64,000 bases of DNA. Source: Halobacillus sp. A1 (lineage in GTDB: Bacteria > Bacillota > Bacilli > Bacillales > Halobacillaceae). The position numbers and the translations under genes were made by a program. The notes under the pieces are model-generated. The model did not search any database. It saw only the letters and a program-made list of their open reading frames with translations, and was not told where the DNA came from. This document shows positions 7,593 to 15,158 of this stretch, in pieces. Within the stretch, counting starts at the first letter, position 1. Each line of letters begins with the position of its first letter. The stretch is from assembly GCF_024189295.1 (NCBI RefSeq), contig NZ_JAIZEN010000014.1:29022-93021 (forward strand), in the 5' to 3' direction.

Positions 7593-8249
7593 ATGGAAAA
7601 GGTGCAAAATAAAAATTTAAAAATTATTGGAGAAGGAAGCTATCCTGGTGGAGATTACGAAAAAGTAAAACTTACAGGACAAGGTGAAATTTCTGAAGAT
7701 GTTTGTTCCCGGGAAACAAAGATTATTGGGGAGTGTCATATAAAAGGGAAAGCTACGATGGACGAATTGCATGTAACGGGCAGTTTAAATATAGATAAAA
7801 AATTGAACAGTCAAAGAATAAAAGTTATTGGTGAGTTGAATGTTGCGAAGTCGATGAAAGCCAATACGCTTGATATGAGAGGGTTTCTCAAAGGGTCTGA
7901 AAATGTGGAGCTGGAAAAGATGATGGTTAAAGGTGGATTTCAAATTACGGGATTGTTAAATGTGGGTGATCTCCAGGTTAATTTACAAGGCGCTACTAGC
8001 AAGGCCGGTGAAATTGGCGGTGAGAAGATCAGCATTAAAAGTAGAAATTTCTTGAAGCGATCTTACACACTAGAAGCAGAGGTTATAGAAGGAGATCATA
8101 TTTACCTGGAGCATACCACGGCGAAAATAGTTAGAGGAAATGACATTGAAATAGGGCCGGGCTGCCATATTGAGAAAGTAGAATATAGATCTACGTTTAC
8201 AAATAAAGAAAAGAATTCAAAAGATATTTCACAAGTTAATCAAATTTAA
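7593..8249 (+). CDS. yhbE: Bactofilin (YhbE/BacE-like)
   Basis: 218 residues dominated by a right-handed beta-helix pattern with repeated hydrophobic-Gly steps (I-I-G-E-C-H-I-K-G-K-A-T-M, L-H-V-T-G-S-L-N-I), typical of bactofilins, cytoskeletal proteins that polymerise without nucleotide. A lysine-rich stretch interrupts the helix near residues 145-160. The C-terminal I-E-I-G-P-G-C-H-I-E-K-V-E-Y motif is shared with the next gene product, showing a tandem duplication. In B. subtilis BacE and BacF act in flagellar assembly; a shape or motility scaffold role is the best inference. ATG directly follows the yhbD stop, with ribosome binding site GGGAGG inside yhbD. Confidence 0.88.
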   Translation: MEKVQNKNLKIIGEGSYPGGDYEKVKLTGQGEISEDVCSRETKIIGECHIKGKATMDELHVTGSLNIDKKLNSQRIKVIGELNVAKSMKANTLDMRGFLKGSENVELEKMMVKGGFQITGLLNVGDLQVNLQGATSKAGEIGGEKISIKSRNFLKRSYTLEAEVIEGDHIYLEHTTAKIVRGNDIEIGPGCHIEKVEYRSTFTNKEKNSKDISQVNQI

Positions 8250-8267
8250 GAGCGGGGGACTTTTATT

Positions 8268-8993
8268 ATGGTTCAAACATCAAAAAGGGACTTAATTTTA
8301 TCTGGACATAGTGAATCAGGTGGCGGCTCATTCATAAAGGTTGAAATTAACGGCCATGGAGCTATACATGGAGATGTAGAATGTGAAAACTTCAAGTGTA
8401 ATGGATCGGCAAAAATACATGGGGATATCTCGTCCCGGCAGGCTGTGATCAATGGAAGTACAAAGGTTCAGGGAGATTTTTCTTCTGATGAGATTAAGAT
8501 ATACGGGGACGCAGCGATAGAAGGGCATGCGTTTTTTCAAAAGATGGAAATCAATGGCCACGCACGAACGAAACAATCGATAAAAGGCGACCACATTCTC
8601 CTTGCAGGAATGATGAAGGTAGCTGGGGATTGTGAGGTGGAGAAAGCAGAGCTGAACGGAGCCTTTACTATTGATGGATTGCTAAACGCAGATCAAGTTG
8701 AAATATCATTACATGGTAAATCATCTGTGAAAGATATTGGAGGAGAGGTGATTACTGTAAAAAGAAATCGCCACCCTATTCTTCATTTAGATAAGCTGAT
8801 TAAAACGTTGAGTAAAGAATTACAAGCAAATGTTATTGAAGGTGATGTCGTTAAACTGCAGTATACGAAGGCGAAAGTTGTTCGTGGAAATACAGTAGAG
8901 ATTGGTCCTGGATGTGAAATTGAGTATGTCGAGTATAGCACTGACCTTCAAGTATCGGAAAAGGCTGTCGTAGAAAAATCTGAGAAACTTTAA
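8268..8993 (+). CDS. yhbF: Bactofilin (YhbF/BacF-like)
   Basis: 241 residues with the same beta-helix repeats (G-H-G-A-I-H-G-D-V-E, G-S-A-K-I-H-G-D-I-S) and the same C-terminal motif I-E-I-G-P-G-C-E-I-E-Y-V-E-Y as its neighbour. A 19-residue insertion around 165-185 (R-N-R-H-P-I-L-H-L-D) makes it longer than YhbE. Ribosome binding site GCGGGGGA precedes the ATG, 18 bp after yhbE. The two proteins probably co-polymerise. A terminator follows. Confidence 0.88.
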   Translation: MVQTSKRDLILSGHSESGGGSFIKVEINGHGAIHGDVECENFKCNGSAKIHGDISSRQAVINGSTKVQGDFSSDEIKIYGDAAIEGHAFFQKMEINGHARTKQSIKGDHILLAGMMKVAGDCEVEKAELNGAFTIDGLLNADQVEISLHGKSSVKDIGGEVITVKRNRHPILHLDKLIKTLSKELQANVIEGDVVKLQYTKAKVVRGNTVEIGPGCEIEYVEYSTDLQVSEKAVVEKSEKL

Positions 8994-9040
8994 ATACGTA
9001 TGCGGCGAGCATCTTGCCTGTTTTATGGATGTAGTAGTTT

Positions 9041-9069
9041 GCTGAAGATGTGAAGTCTTCAGCTTTTTT
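9041..9069 (+). terminator. Terminator of the yhbD-bactofilin operon
   Basis: Stem GCTGAAGA/TCTTCAGC, 7-nt loop, then six T. Confidence 0.85.
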
Positions 9070-9102
9070 GTTTTAGCTTTTATTCTCAGTGTGGATATAA
9101 CT

Positions 9103-9273
9103 GTTTCCGTTGAGATTGACAGCGAATAGAGCTCCGGGAATTGACTCGCTTTCCGTGGGAGTGCAGTGAGCTTCCTCAGGCTGCCGCCTTCCGGGATCTC
9201 ACCAATCACTCTCATCCCACAGGAGTCTCGCAATTTCCCGGAGCTCTTTGCAATGGTGAAGTGGAACGGAAAC
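9103..9273. repeat. Structured intergenic repeat R1, 171 bp
   Basis: Bounded by GTTTCCGTT and AACGGAAAC (perfect terminal inverted repeat). Inside, AGAGCTCCGGGAA (9128) pairs with TTCCCGGAGCTCT near 9235-9247, and the tip is AGGC/GCCT (9178-9189). The same 171-bp length and architecture recur at 19220 (R3) and 26433 (R5). R1 forms an inverted pair with R2 just downstream. It is non-coding in all frames; frames across it are fortuitous. Confidence 0.85.
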
Positions 9274-9369
9274 TTCTATTGCAGGAAGTCAGATACTGAG
9301 AGATATTCATGATAAAAGCCGGGATATACCCTTTATCAGTAATTATGGAAGAGGCTTTTTCAGGTTAAT

Positions 9370-9700
9370 GGGGTGGTTGGTAAGCTGCGAGACTCCCTTT
9401 GTAAAAGCGGAAGCGCTTCGTTCAGCGGCGTATGGACTGGACTGAGCTGTAGGAGATAAAGGAAACACGAAGAACGGAGTGATTCGATGTTGACTTATCG
9501 TACAGAAGTGAAGGAAGTCTCAGTAGCCGCTAAGCGCTGGAGCTGGATAGTCCCCCATAAGGTTTATGAACGAATTGATGCCCTAGGCTAATATAAGTGT
9601 AAGACTGGGAGAAGGATGTAGGCGAGATCCCACAGGGCTTCAGCCCGAGGAAGCTCGCCACTTCCCCCACAGGAAAGCGAGTAGCTTACCAACCGCCCCT
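9370..9700. repeat. Inverted-orientation repeat R2, interrupted
   Basis: Left half (to 9397) and right half (from about 9606) match the uninterrupted R4 at 19513-19630, in opposite orientation to R1. Outer stem GGTTGGTAAGCT (9375-9386)/AGCTTACCAACC (9683-9694); R4 has GGTTGGGAAGCT/AGCTTCCCAACC, a compensated base-pair change. About 208 bp carrying another repeat (E1) is inserted after GACTCCC. An M-type motif follows at 9730-9749. Confidence 0.8.
9398..9605 (+). repeat. Inserted element E1 (second repeat family)
   Basis: About 208 bp interrupting R2. The stretch from TAAAAGCG near 9402 to about 9520 matches, with few differences, the complement of 63310-63430 (E2); its centre reads GGAGATAAAGGAAACACGAA and continues for tens of bases. 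AGCGCTT near the start and AAGCGCT near 9531 are inverted, so the ends may pair. No open frame of note. It looks like a small non-autonomous mobile or structured element; family not recognised. Confidence 0.7.
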
Positions 9701-9948
9701 GACTCTCAACTCTGCAACGAACCGCGGTTATCTCGGAATCAAGTCTTCCACTATCCTGCCTGCATTACTCTTTAAATTAATTCCTCCACTAGACGAGATA
9801 ATTCGAACGCGTTGTTAAAATAGAAAAGAGGAAAAATTGTTTAGTGAACTTAAGACCAATTAGTTATACAATGAATGTTGAATCTTTACAATAATAGTCG
9901 TTTATTCTCTAAATATAAAGAAAATCAATAGAAAGGGAGAGAGACGAG

Positions 9949-10227
9949 ATGCCCCCACAAGAAGATTACCGTTTTAAAATTGCCAATCGCGAAGCTTTAA
10001 TCGGCGTTGGGCTGGCTGTCATCAATTTTGTTTGGTGGTTTGCTTTTGCCTACGGTCTTGGCAGCAGGCCGCCTGAGGAGTACAGCTATGTATTCGGGAT
10101 TCCTTCGTGGTTTTTCTATAGCTGCATCGTCGGTTTTATATTGATTGCTGCTCTAGTCACGTTTGTCGTGAAAGTCTTTTTTGTAGAGGTCCCTTTAGAC
10201 GATGAAGAGGAGGGGGACCGCTCATGA
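9949..10227 (+). CDS. yhdT: YhdT family membrane protein (DUF997)
   Basis: 92 residues with two hydrophobic segments (about 18-38 and 53-79) and an acidic C-terminus (D-D-E-E-E-G-D). The conserved W-W-F-A-F-A-Y-G-L-G and P-S-W-F-F-Y-S-C motifs are those of YhdT/DUF997 proteins, which are encoded directly before the sodium/pantothenate symporter in many bacteria and probably act as its accessory subunit. Ribosome binding site AAGGGAGAG precedes the ATG. It overlaps the symporter gene by 4 bp. Confidence 0.88.
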   Translation: MPPQEDYRFKIANREALIGVGLAVINFVWWFAFAYGLGSRPPEEYSYVFGIPSWFFYSCIVGFILIAALVTFVVKVFFVEVPLDDEEEGDRS

Positions 10228-11684
10228 ATGTGGCTGTTATTATTCCTTTAGTTTTATTCTTAGTCATTATTTTCGCTGTAGGTTTTATAGCGAGTCGGTC
10301 ACTAACTAAATCGGGCAGCGATTTTATGCAGGATTATTATCTTGGCGGACGTCAGCTCGGTGGATTTATTTTAGCGATGACGATGATTGCTACATATGGA
10401 AGTGCAAGTAGTTTCATAGGAGGACCTGGTGTTGCTTATACGGAAGGGTTAGGTTGGGTGCTGCTGGCGATGGCACAGGTGGTGTCCGGCTATTTTGTGC
10501 TCATGATCCTCGGGAAAAAATTTGCGATTATGGCTAGAAGATATAATGCCGTAACGCTGACGGATTTTTTGAAGGGGCGCTATCAAAGCAAGTGGGTCGT
10601 CATCACGGCAGCTTTCAGCATTATTATTTTCCTTTTTTCAGCGATGGCCGCTCAGTGGGTCGGCGGGGCTCGTTTAATCGAGTCGCTTACCGGGCTTAGT
10701 TACACATCGGCTTTGTTCATCTTTGCTGTGTCCGTCCTAATTTATGTTATCATTGGCGGGTTTAAGGCTGTCGCATTAACCGATATGATCCAGGGCGTTG
10801 TCATGGTCGGCGGAACGTTGATTTTACTTATAGCCACCATTATCGCAGGAGGCGGGATTTCTAATATTATGGCAGACTTGACGGCTGAAAATCCCAATTT
10901 GATTACACCGTTTGGAGCGGAAGGAAGCTTGACGCCGTCATACGTATCTTCTTTTTGGATTCTTGTCGGTGTGGCCGTGGTCGGTCTGCCGCAAGTAACG
11001 GTTCGCGCCATGTCGTATAAAAGCTCAAGAGCGATGCACCGTGCACTGATTATAGGGACATTTGTCGTTGGTTTTATTATGTTGAACATGCACTTAATCG
11101 GTGTGTTCGCTCGTCCCATCCTTCCAGGCATTGAAGTCGGCGACACGGTGATGCCGCTAATTGCTCTGGAAGTTCTCCCGCCGTGGGTAGCCGGTATTGT
11201 TTTAGCCGCCCCCATGGCAGCGATCATGTCGACGGTCGATTCCCTGCTGCTTCTCGTCAGCTCTTCCGTCGTCAAAGACATTTACGTCAACTACGTTAAA
11301 CCAGATGCCACGTATCAAAGGGTAAAACGTATGAGCTTTGGCGTTACAGCTGTATTAGGAATTTTAGTTTTTCTTATGGCGCTTAATCCTCCCGATCTAT
11401 TAATCTGGCTGAATCTCTTTGCTTTTGGCGGATTGGAAGCTACGTTCATTTGGCCTGTCGTGATGGGGCTGTACTGGAAGACAGGCAACAAATATGGAGC
11501 TCTTTCTTCGATGGTCGTCGGCATTGGTTCCTACATTGTGATCGATGTCTTTTACACGTCATTGTTTGGATTGCACAGTGTTGTCTTCCCTGTCGTTCTT
11601 TCCTTTATCGCCTATGTAGTGGTCAGTCTGGCTACGAAACATCTAGTGGTAAAAGAGGCTGGTGAAATAGCAGCGGAGAGTTAA
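10224..11684 (+). CDS. panF: Sodium/pantothenate symporter PanF
   Basis: 486-residue member of the sodium:solute symporter family with about 13 hydrophobic segments. Family landmarks are Y-Y-L-G-G-R-Q-L-G-G-F near residue 39, M-I-A-T-Y-G-S-A-S-S-F-I-G-G-P-G-V-A-Y (54-72), and A-A-P-M-A-A-I-M-S-T-V-D-S-L-L-L (about 330-345), which forms sodium and substrate contacts. It imports pantothenate (vitamin B5) with sodium. The pairing with yhdT supports PanF over proline or glucose symporters. Confidence 0.88.
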   Translation: MNVAVIIPLVLFLVIIFAVGFIASRSLTKSGSDFMQDYYLGGRQLGGFILAMTMIATYGSASSFIGGPGVAYTEGLGWVLLAMAQVVSGYFVLMILGKKFAIMARRYNAVTLTDFLKGRYQSKWVVITAAFSIIIFLFSAMAAQWVGGARLIESLTGLSYTSALFIFAVSVLIYVIIGGFKAVALTDMIQGVVMVGGTLILLIATIIAGGGISNIMADLTAENPNLITPFGAEGSLTPSYVSSFWILVGVAVVGLPQVTVRAMSYKSSRAMHRALIIGTFVVGFIMLNMHLIGVFARPILPGIEVGDTVMPLIALEVLPPWVAGIVLAAPMAAIMSTVDSLLLLVSSSVVKDIYVNYVKPDATYQRVKRMSFGVTAVLGILVFLMALNPPDLLIWLNLFAFGGLEATFIWPVVMGLYWKTGNKYGALSSMVVGIGSYIVIDVFYTSLFGLHSVVFPVVLSFIAYVVVSLATKHLVVKEAGEIAAES

Positions 11685-11724
11685 TGTACATGTCATCATC
11701 CGGACTCGTGAATGATTGAAAAAA

Positions 11725-11758
11725 ACCCCCGCTTCGACTTATTGAAGCGGGGGTTTTA
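11725..11758. terminator. Bidirectional terminator between panF and the HAD gene
   Basis: 11-bp GC-rich stem ACCCCCGCTTC/GAAGCGGGGGT with A-rich 5' and T-rich 3' flanks, serving both convergent genes. Confidence 0.9.
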
Positions 11759-11771
11759 ATGTATTGGCAAC

Positions 11772-12617
11772 CTAAAATAGCTTTTGAGATAAGTAAGAAT
11801 ACAAGCCGTTTTGTTCGTAAGTTAACGGTGTTACTTCATCAACCGAACGCTTCACGACGTCTTCCGCATTCTGCATCGCGACAGAGCAGCCAGCCAACTC
11901 AAGCATAGGCAAGTCATTTTCCCCGTCTCCTATCGCCATTAAATCTCCAGGAGCCATATGATATTCCTCCAGCAATTTCGAAATTCCGACGGCTTTTGAA
12001 ACGCTTTCCATAATTTCTGCATTATGCAGCGTAGAAGAAAAGGCGGAAAAGTTGTAGCTTTCCTTGAACGTTTCTAAAGTCTGTTTCCATTCCTTTATTT
12101 TCACCGTGTCCATACTAAAGAAATAAACTTTCACATTGTCTTCGTAAGACAGGTTGTCCACCCAGCGAATATCCTCAGTAATTGCCTGTTTTCTTGAAAG
12201 GTATTCATTATCCATTAACGTATCCGGCCGGGAACCACCTATTATATTTTCGAAGACCTCTTTATCCTCTTTGCGTGCAATTCGATCCCCTTTATGTGGA
12301 TGAACTTCGTAATATAATTCATTTTCACGTGCTTTATCAACCGCAAGACGTACGAGATCCGGGTTTAATTTATGCTCGAACAAAACCTCCTCGCCCCTGT
12401 AGCATCCCATCCCGTTGGCAGAAACGATCCCATCAGGTTTTAATTCTGACGGTAGAACATCCTCGATTTCAAGTCTGGTCCGGCCGGATGCAATAAATAT
12501 TCGAATACCTTTTTCCTGTTGGACAGTCTGAAGCAGCGAGAGTAGTTCTTTCGTCACTTTATTTTCAGAATTTAATAACGTGCCGTCCATATCAAGCGCT
12601 ATGGCTTTAGGGTTCAT
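11772..12617 (-). CDS. Cof-type HAD phosphatase
   Basis: 281 residues. Motif I is D-M-D-G-T-L-L (D9 nucleophile, D11), motif II is I-A-S-G-R (Ser about 43), motif III a lysine in the C-terminal half, and motif IV G-D-G-E-N-D-L-P-M-L (about 230) binds Mg2+. A type IIB cap domain lies between motifs II and III. The Cof subfamily removes phosphate from sugar phosphates, flavin or other small phosphometabolites; the substrate cannot be predicted. AAGGAGG precedes the ATG. It is monocistronic, divergent from the PTS regulator gene and convergent with panF. Confidence 0.9.
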   Translation of the reverse strand: MNPKAIALDMDGTLLNSENKVTKELLSLLQTVQQEKGIRIFIASGRTRLEIEDVLPSELKPDGIVSANGMGCYRGEEVLFEHKLNPDLVRLAVDKARENELYYEVHPHKGDRIARKEDKEVFENIIGGSRPDTLMDNEYLSRKQAITEDIRWVDNLSYEDNVKVYFFSMDTVKIKEWKQTLETFKESYNFSAFSSTLHNAEIMESVSKAVGISKLLEEYHMAPGDLMAIGDGENDLPMLELAGCSVAMQNAEDVVKRSVDEVTPLTYEQNGLYSYLSQKLF

Positions 12618-12698
12618 TAAAAAGCCTCCTTGTTTTGAAACTGTATATAGAATAGTTAAAGTATAATGTCGTTATACTAATAAAACAACGTAGCAGAG

Positions 12699-12737
12699 AG
12701 CCCAATCTGTGTTTTAAACGCTTACACAGATTGGGCT
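12699..12737. promoter_or_regulatory. 39-bp palindrome upstream of the PRD regulator, probable operator
   Basis: Perfect 14-bp arms AGCCCAATCTGTGT/ACACAGATTGGGCT around an 11-bp centre, ending 10 bp before the -35 box at 12747. It lies between two divergent genes, so there is no transcript for it to terminate and no T-run follows. Position and symmetry fit an activator site for the MtlR-type protein encoded next. Confidence 0.6.
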
Positions 12738-12746
12738 TGAATGTTG

Positions 12747-12775
12747 TTGTGAACGATTTGTAAGCGTTTTATAAT
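12747..12775 (+). promoter_or_regulatory. Promoter of the PTS operon with cre-like sequence
   Basis: TTGTGA, 17 bp, TATAAT. The spacer carries TTGTAAGCGTTTTATA (12758-12773), two mismatches from the CcpA cre consensus; a similar half (TGTAAGCGTTT on the minus strand) sits in the centre of the palindrome at 12713-12725. Catabolite repression is plausible. Confidence 0.6.
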
Positions 12776-12802
12776 TAGAAGTAAGAAATGGAGGTTGTTC
12801 CT

Positions 12803-14845
12803 TTGCTAGATCAAAAATCCTATCAATTTCTCGAGAGGATCATAAAGTACAACCAAATTACTAAACCGGGGGTCATGATGGAATTGGACCTGTCGGAAAG
12901 ACAATTTCATTACCTTTTAGAAAAGGTGAACAGCATTTTAAGCAGTATGAACCTGCCTTCCATTGAATTGAAAAACCAAATGTTTGTAGTAGATGATCAA
13001 ACGAAAGAACTCTTAGAAACAGAGTCGGCTCTGGACATGAGGGGAAACGATCTCGTTATTTCTGAGGACGACCGTCCATTCATGATTTATTTATATACCT
13101 TCATTAAAAAGGAAGCCATTTCTAGCTACCATTACCAATCACTGCTTAAAGTAAGTAAAAACACAGCTTTAAATGATGTGAAAAAAGCGAAGGAAGTCTG
13201 TCAGACGTGGCAGGTGCAGATCGTTTACAAAAGAATGGAAGGATATTGTTTAGAAGGTCATGAAATGGATAAGCGCAGGTTCGCCATTTACTGCATAGAT
13301 TATCTTCTGTCCCAGCCCCTTGGAAAAGAAATGATTGAGATGATCTTAAGATCTTGGGACAAAGAGGAAGAGATGCTGGAAACACAACGTATCATTGAAG
13401 AGTTCTTGAGTCGCACAACTCTTCAACTTGTGAAAAGCAGAAAGGTGGAAATGATCTACCACCTTATATTTGTGAGAGCCCGTCGTCAAAGCGAAGACCT
13501 TCATTTTACAGCTGCTCAGAAAGAAATGCTTGAGAGTCAGGAATTATTTCAGCTCGCCTCAGATTTGGCGGAGGAATTATTTTCAGAAGAAGACAAGGTG
13601 GAAAAGTATTTCACAGCGATTCAGTTGTTAACTTCTCAGGAGGAAGTGTACAGTCACGATAACACATCTCTACGAAACCTGGCTGAAGAGATCATTAATG
13701 AATTCGAAAAAAATACGCTGCTGCCTATCAAAAATAGAAGTTATCTAATTAAGAGCTTATTTAATCATCTCGTTCCCACTTATTTTCGAATCACATTTGA
13801 GATCCCGTTAATTAATCCGATGACTGAGAGAATTAAGGAAGACTATAAGGAACTGTTCCAATTTGTAGAAAAATCATTGCGTCCTCTCTCTATTTTAACA
13901 GGCAAACAAATAAGTGAAGCGGAAATAGGGTATTTTACTCTCCATTTTGGGGGATATTTAGAAAGGTACAGCGAGGTCAAATCGGAACATGTAAGGGCTT
14001 TGATCGTCTGTTCCAATGGGGTAAGTTCATCGATCATGCTGAGAGCTCAATTGAGTGACATGTTTCCGGGGATTCATTTTTCGCGCATCCACACAGCGGA
14101 AAATATTCAGACCATCCCGCCTTCAAGCTATGACTTAATATTTTCGACGGTTCAATTATCGTCTATCAAACCTTTGTTTATAGTGAAACCTTTATTATCT
14201 CTCGTAGAAAAAACTCACTTGATTCAAGCTGTATCCGCACAATTTCCTCATTTGAATGAGCGCAACATTTCTGTCGATCAGGTGATGAATATTATTAGAA
14301 GAAACACAGATATTAAGAATGAAAAGAAATTAATATCCGAATTAGTAGAACTTATGTACTTTAATAACACAGAACAAAGGTGGGAGAAGCCAATGCTTTC
14401 AGAATTATTAACGAAAGAAACAATCCAATTTACAAATAGAGAACTCGATTGGAAGTCAGCTATTAATCAGGCGGCCGAGCCGCTGGTAGAAACAAATAAA
14501 GTGGAACGAAGATATGTCGATTCTATGATCAAGAATGTCGAGGAAATCGGCACCTATATTCATATCGGAAAAGGAATAGCGATCCCACATGCCAGACCAG
14601 ACGCCGGTGTGAATGAGGTAGGGATGTCACTTCTTCGAACACAAAAACCTGTTTTGCTGCTTGATCAGGAGGAACATCCGATTGATTTATTCATTTGCTT
14701 AGCAGCGGTCGATAACGAAGCTCACTTGAAGGCTTTATCTCATTTAACAAAATTGCTCGGAAATGATTCAACTTTACAAGCTATTAAGAATGCTGACTCT
14801 GCTCAGCAAATCATCGATATTATCCAAGAAGGAGAGGAATTATAA
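12803..14845 (+). CDS. PRD-containing transcriptional activator with EIIB-like and EIIA domains (MtlR/LicR type)
   Basis: 680 residues from TTG 12803, which follows GGAGG by 8 nt; the ATG at 12788 overlaps that ribosome binding site and has none of its own. Order of domains: DNA-binding helix-turn-helix region (1-150), PRD1 and PRD2 (about 170-390), EIIB-like domain with A-L-I-V-C-S-N-G-V-S-S-S (Cys403), and a mannitol/fructose-type EIIA with G-K-G-I-A-I-P-H-A-R-P (His596). Phosphorylation of PRDs, Cys and His by the PTS sets activity in this family. It heads the operon with ulaB- and ulaA-like genes and touches the next gene (TAATG). Because no separate EIIA is present, its EIIA domain may also feed the transporter. 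Confidence 0.88.
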   Translation: MLDQKSYQFLERIIKYNQITKPGVMMELDLSERQFHYLLEKVNSILSSMNLPSIELKNQMFVVDDQTKELLETESALDMRGNDLVISEDDRPFMIYLYTFIKKEAISSYHYQSLLKVSKNTALNDVKKAKEVCQTWQVQIVYKRMEGYCLEGHEMDKRRFAIYCIDYLLSQPLGKEMIEMILRSWDKEEEMLETQRIIEEFLSRTTLQLVKSRKVEMIYHLIFVRARRQSEDLHFTAAQKEMLESQELFQLASDLAEELFSEEDKVEKYFTAIQLLTSQEEVYSHDNTSLRNLAEEIINEFEKNTLLPIKNRSYLIKSLFNHLVPTYFRITFEIPLINPMTERIKEDYKELFQFVEKSLRPLSILTGKQISEAEIGYFTLHFGGYLERYSEVKSEHVRALIVCSNGVSSSIMLRAQLSDMFPGIHFSRIHTAENIQTIPPSSYDLIFSTVQLSSIKPLFIVKPLLSLVEKTHLIQAVSAQFPHLNERNISVDQVMNIIRRNTDIKNEKKLISELVELMYFNNTEQRWEKPMLSELLTKETIQFTNRELDWKSAINQAAEPLVETNKVERRYVDSMIKNVEEIGTYIHIGKGIAIPHARPDAGVNEVGMSLLRTQKPVLLLDQEEHPIDLFICLAAVDNEAHLKALSHLTKLLGNDSTLQAIKNADSAQQIIDIIQEGEEL

Positions 14846-15126
14846 TGAAATTTTTAGCAGTTTGCGGATCAGGATTAGGTACTAGCTTTATGGTGGAGAT
14901 GAATATTATACAGGTATTGAATGAGCTTGGGGTGACGGGAGTCGAAGTATCTCACTCTGACTTAAGTTCAGCTTCACCTGGAGATGCCGACGTTTTCTTC
15001 TTAGCGAAAGATATCGCTGAAGGCAACGATCACCTTGGCGAAGTTGTCGTCCTTGATAATATTATCGACATGGATGAATTGAAAGAAAAGGTGAAAAAGG
15101 TGGTTGAAGAGAAAAACCTTTTATAA
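14845..15126 (+). CDS. PTS EIIB component, ascorbate (UlaB/SgaB) type
   Basis: 93 residues beginning M-K-F-L-A-V-C-G-S-G-L-G-T-S-F-M: Cys7 in the P-loop is the phosphocysteine that passes phosphate from EIIA to the sugar. Length and fold match stand-alone EIIB of the ascorbate/galactitol families. It overlaps the regulator stop by one base, so translation is coupled. Works with the EIIC at 15159. Confidence 0.9.
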   Translation: MKFLAVCGSGLGTSFMVEMNIIQVLNELGVTGVEVSHSDLSSASPGDADVFFLAKDIAEGNDHLGEVVVLDNIIDMDELKEKVKKVVEEKNLL

Positions 15127-15158
15127 TCGTTTGAATTTTAAGAAGGGGGAGAAAAGAG

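Noticed and set aside
8820..9233. 137-codon minus-strand frame over the end of yhbF and R1
   Set aside because: It spans a bactofilin gene end and a non-coding hairpin repeat; no start signal and unlike any protein I know.
10742..11281. Long open frame (179 codons) on the minus strand inside panF
   Set aside because: It lies antisense to a well-supported transporter, has no ribosome binding site, and its composition mirrors the reverse of the transporter codons. A shadow frame.
12699..12737. Terminator at the palindrome before the PTS operon
   Set aside because: No T-run follows on either strand, and both neighbouring genes are transcribed away from it.
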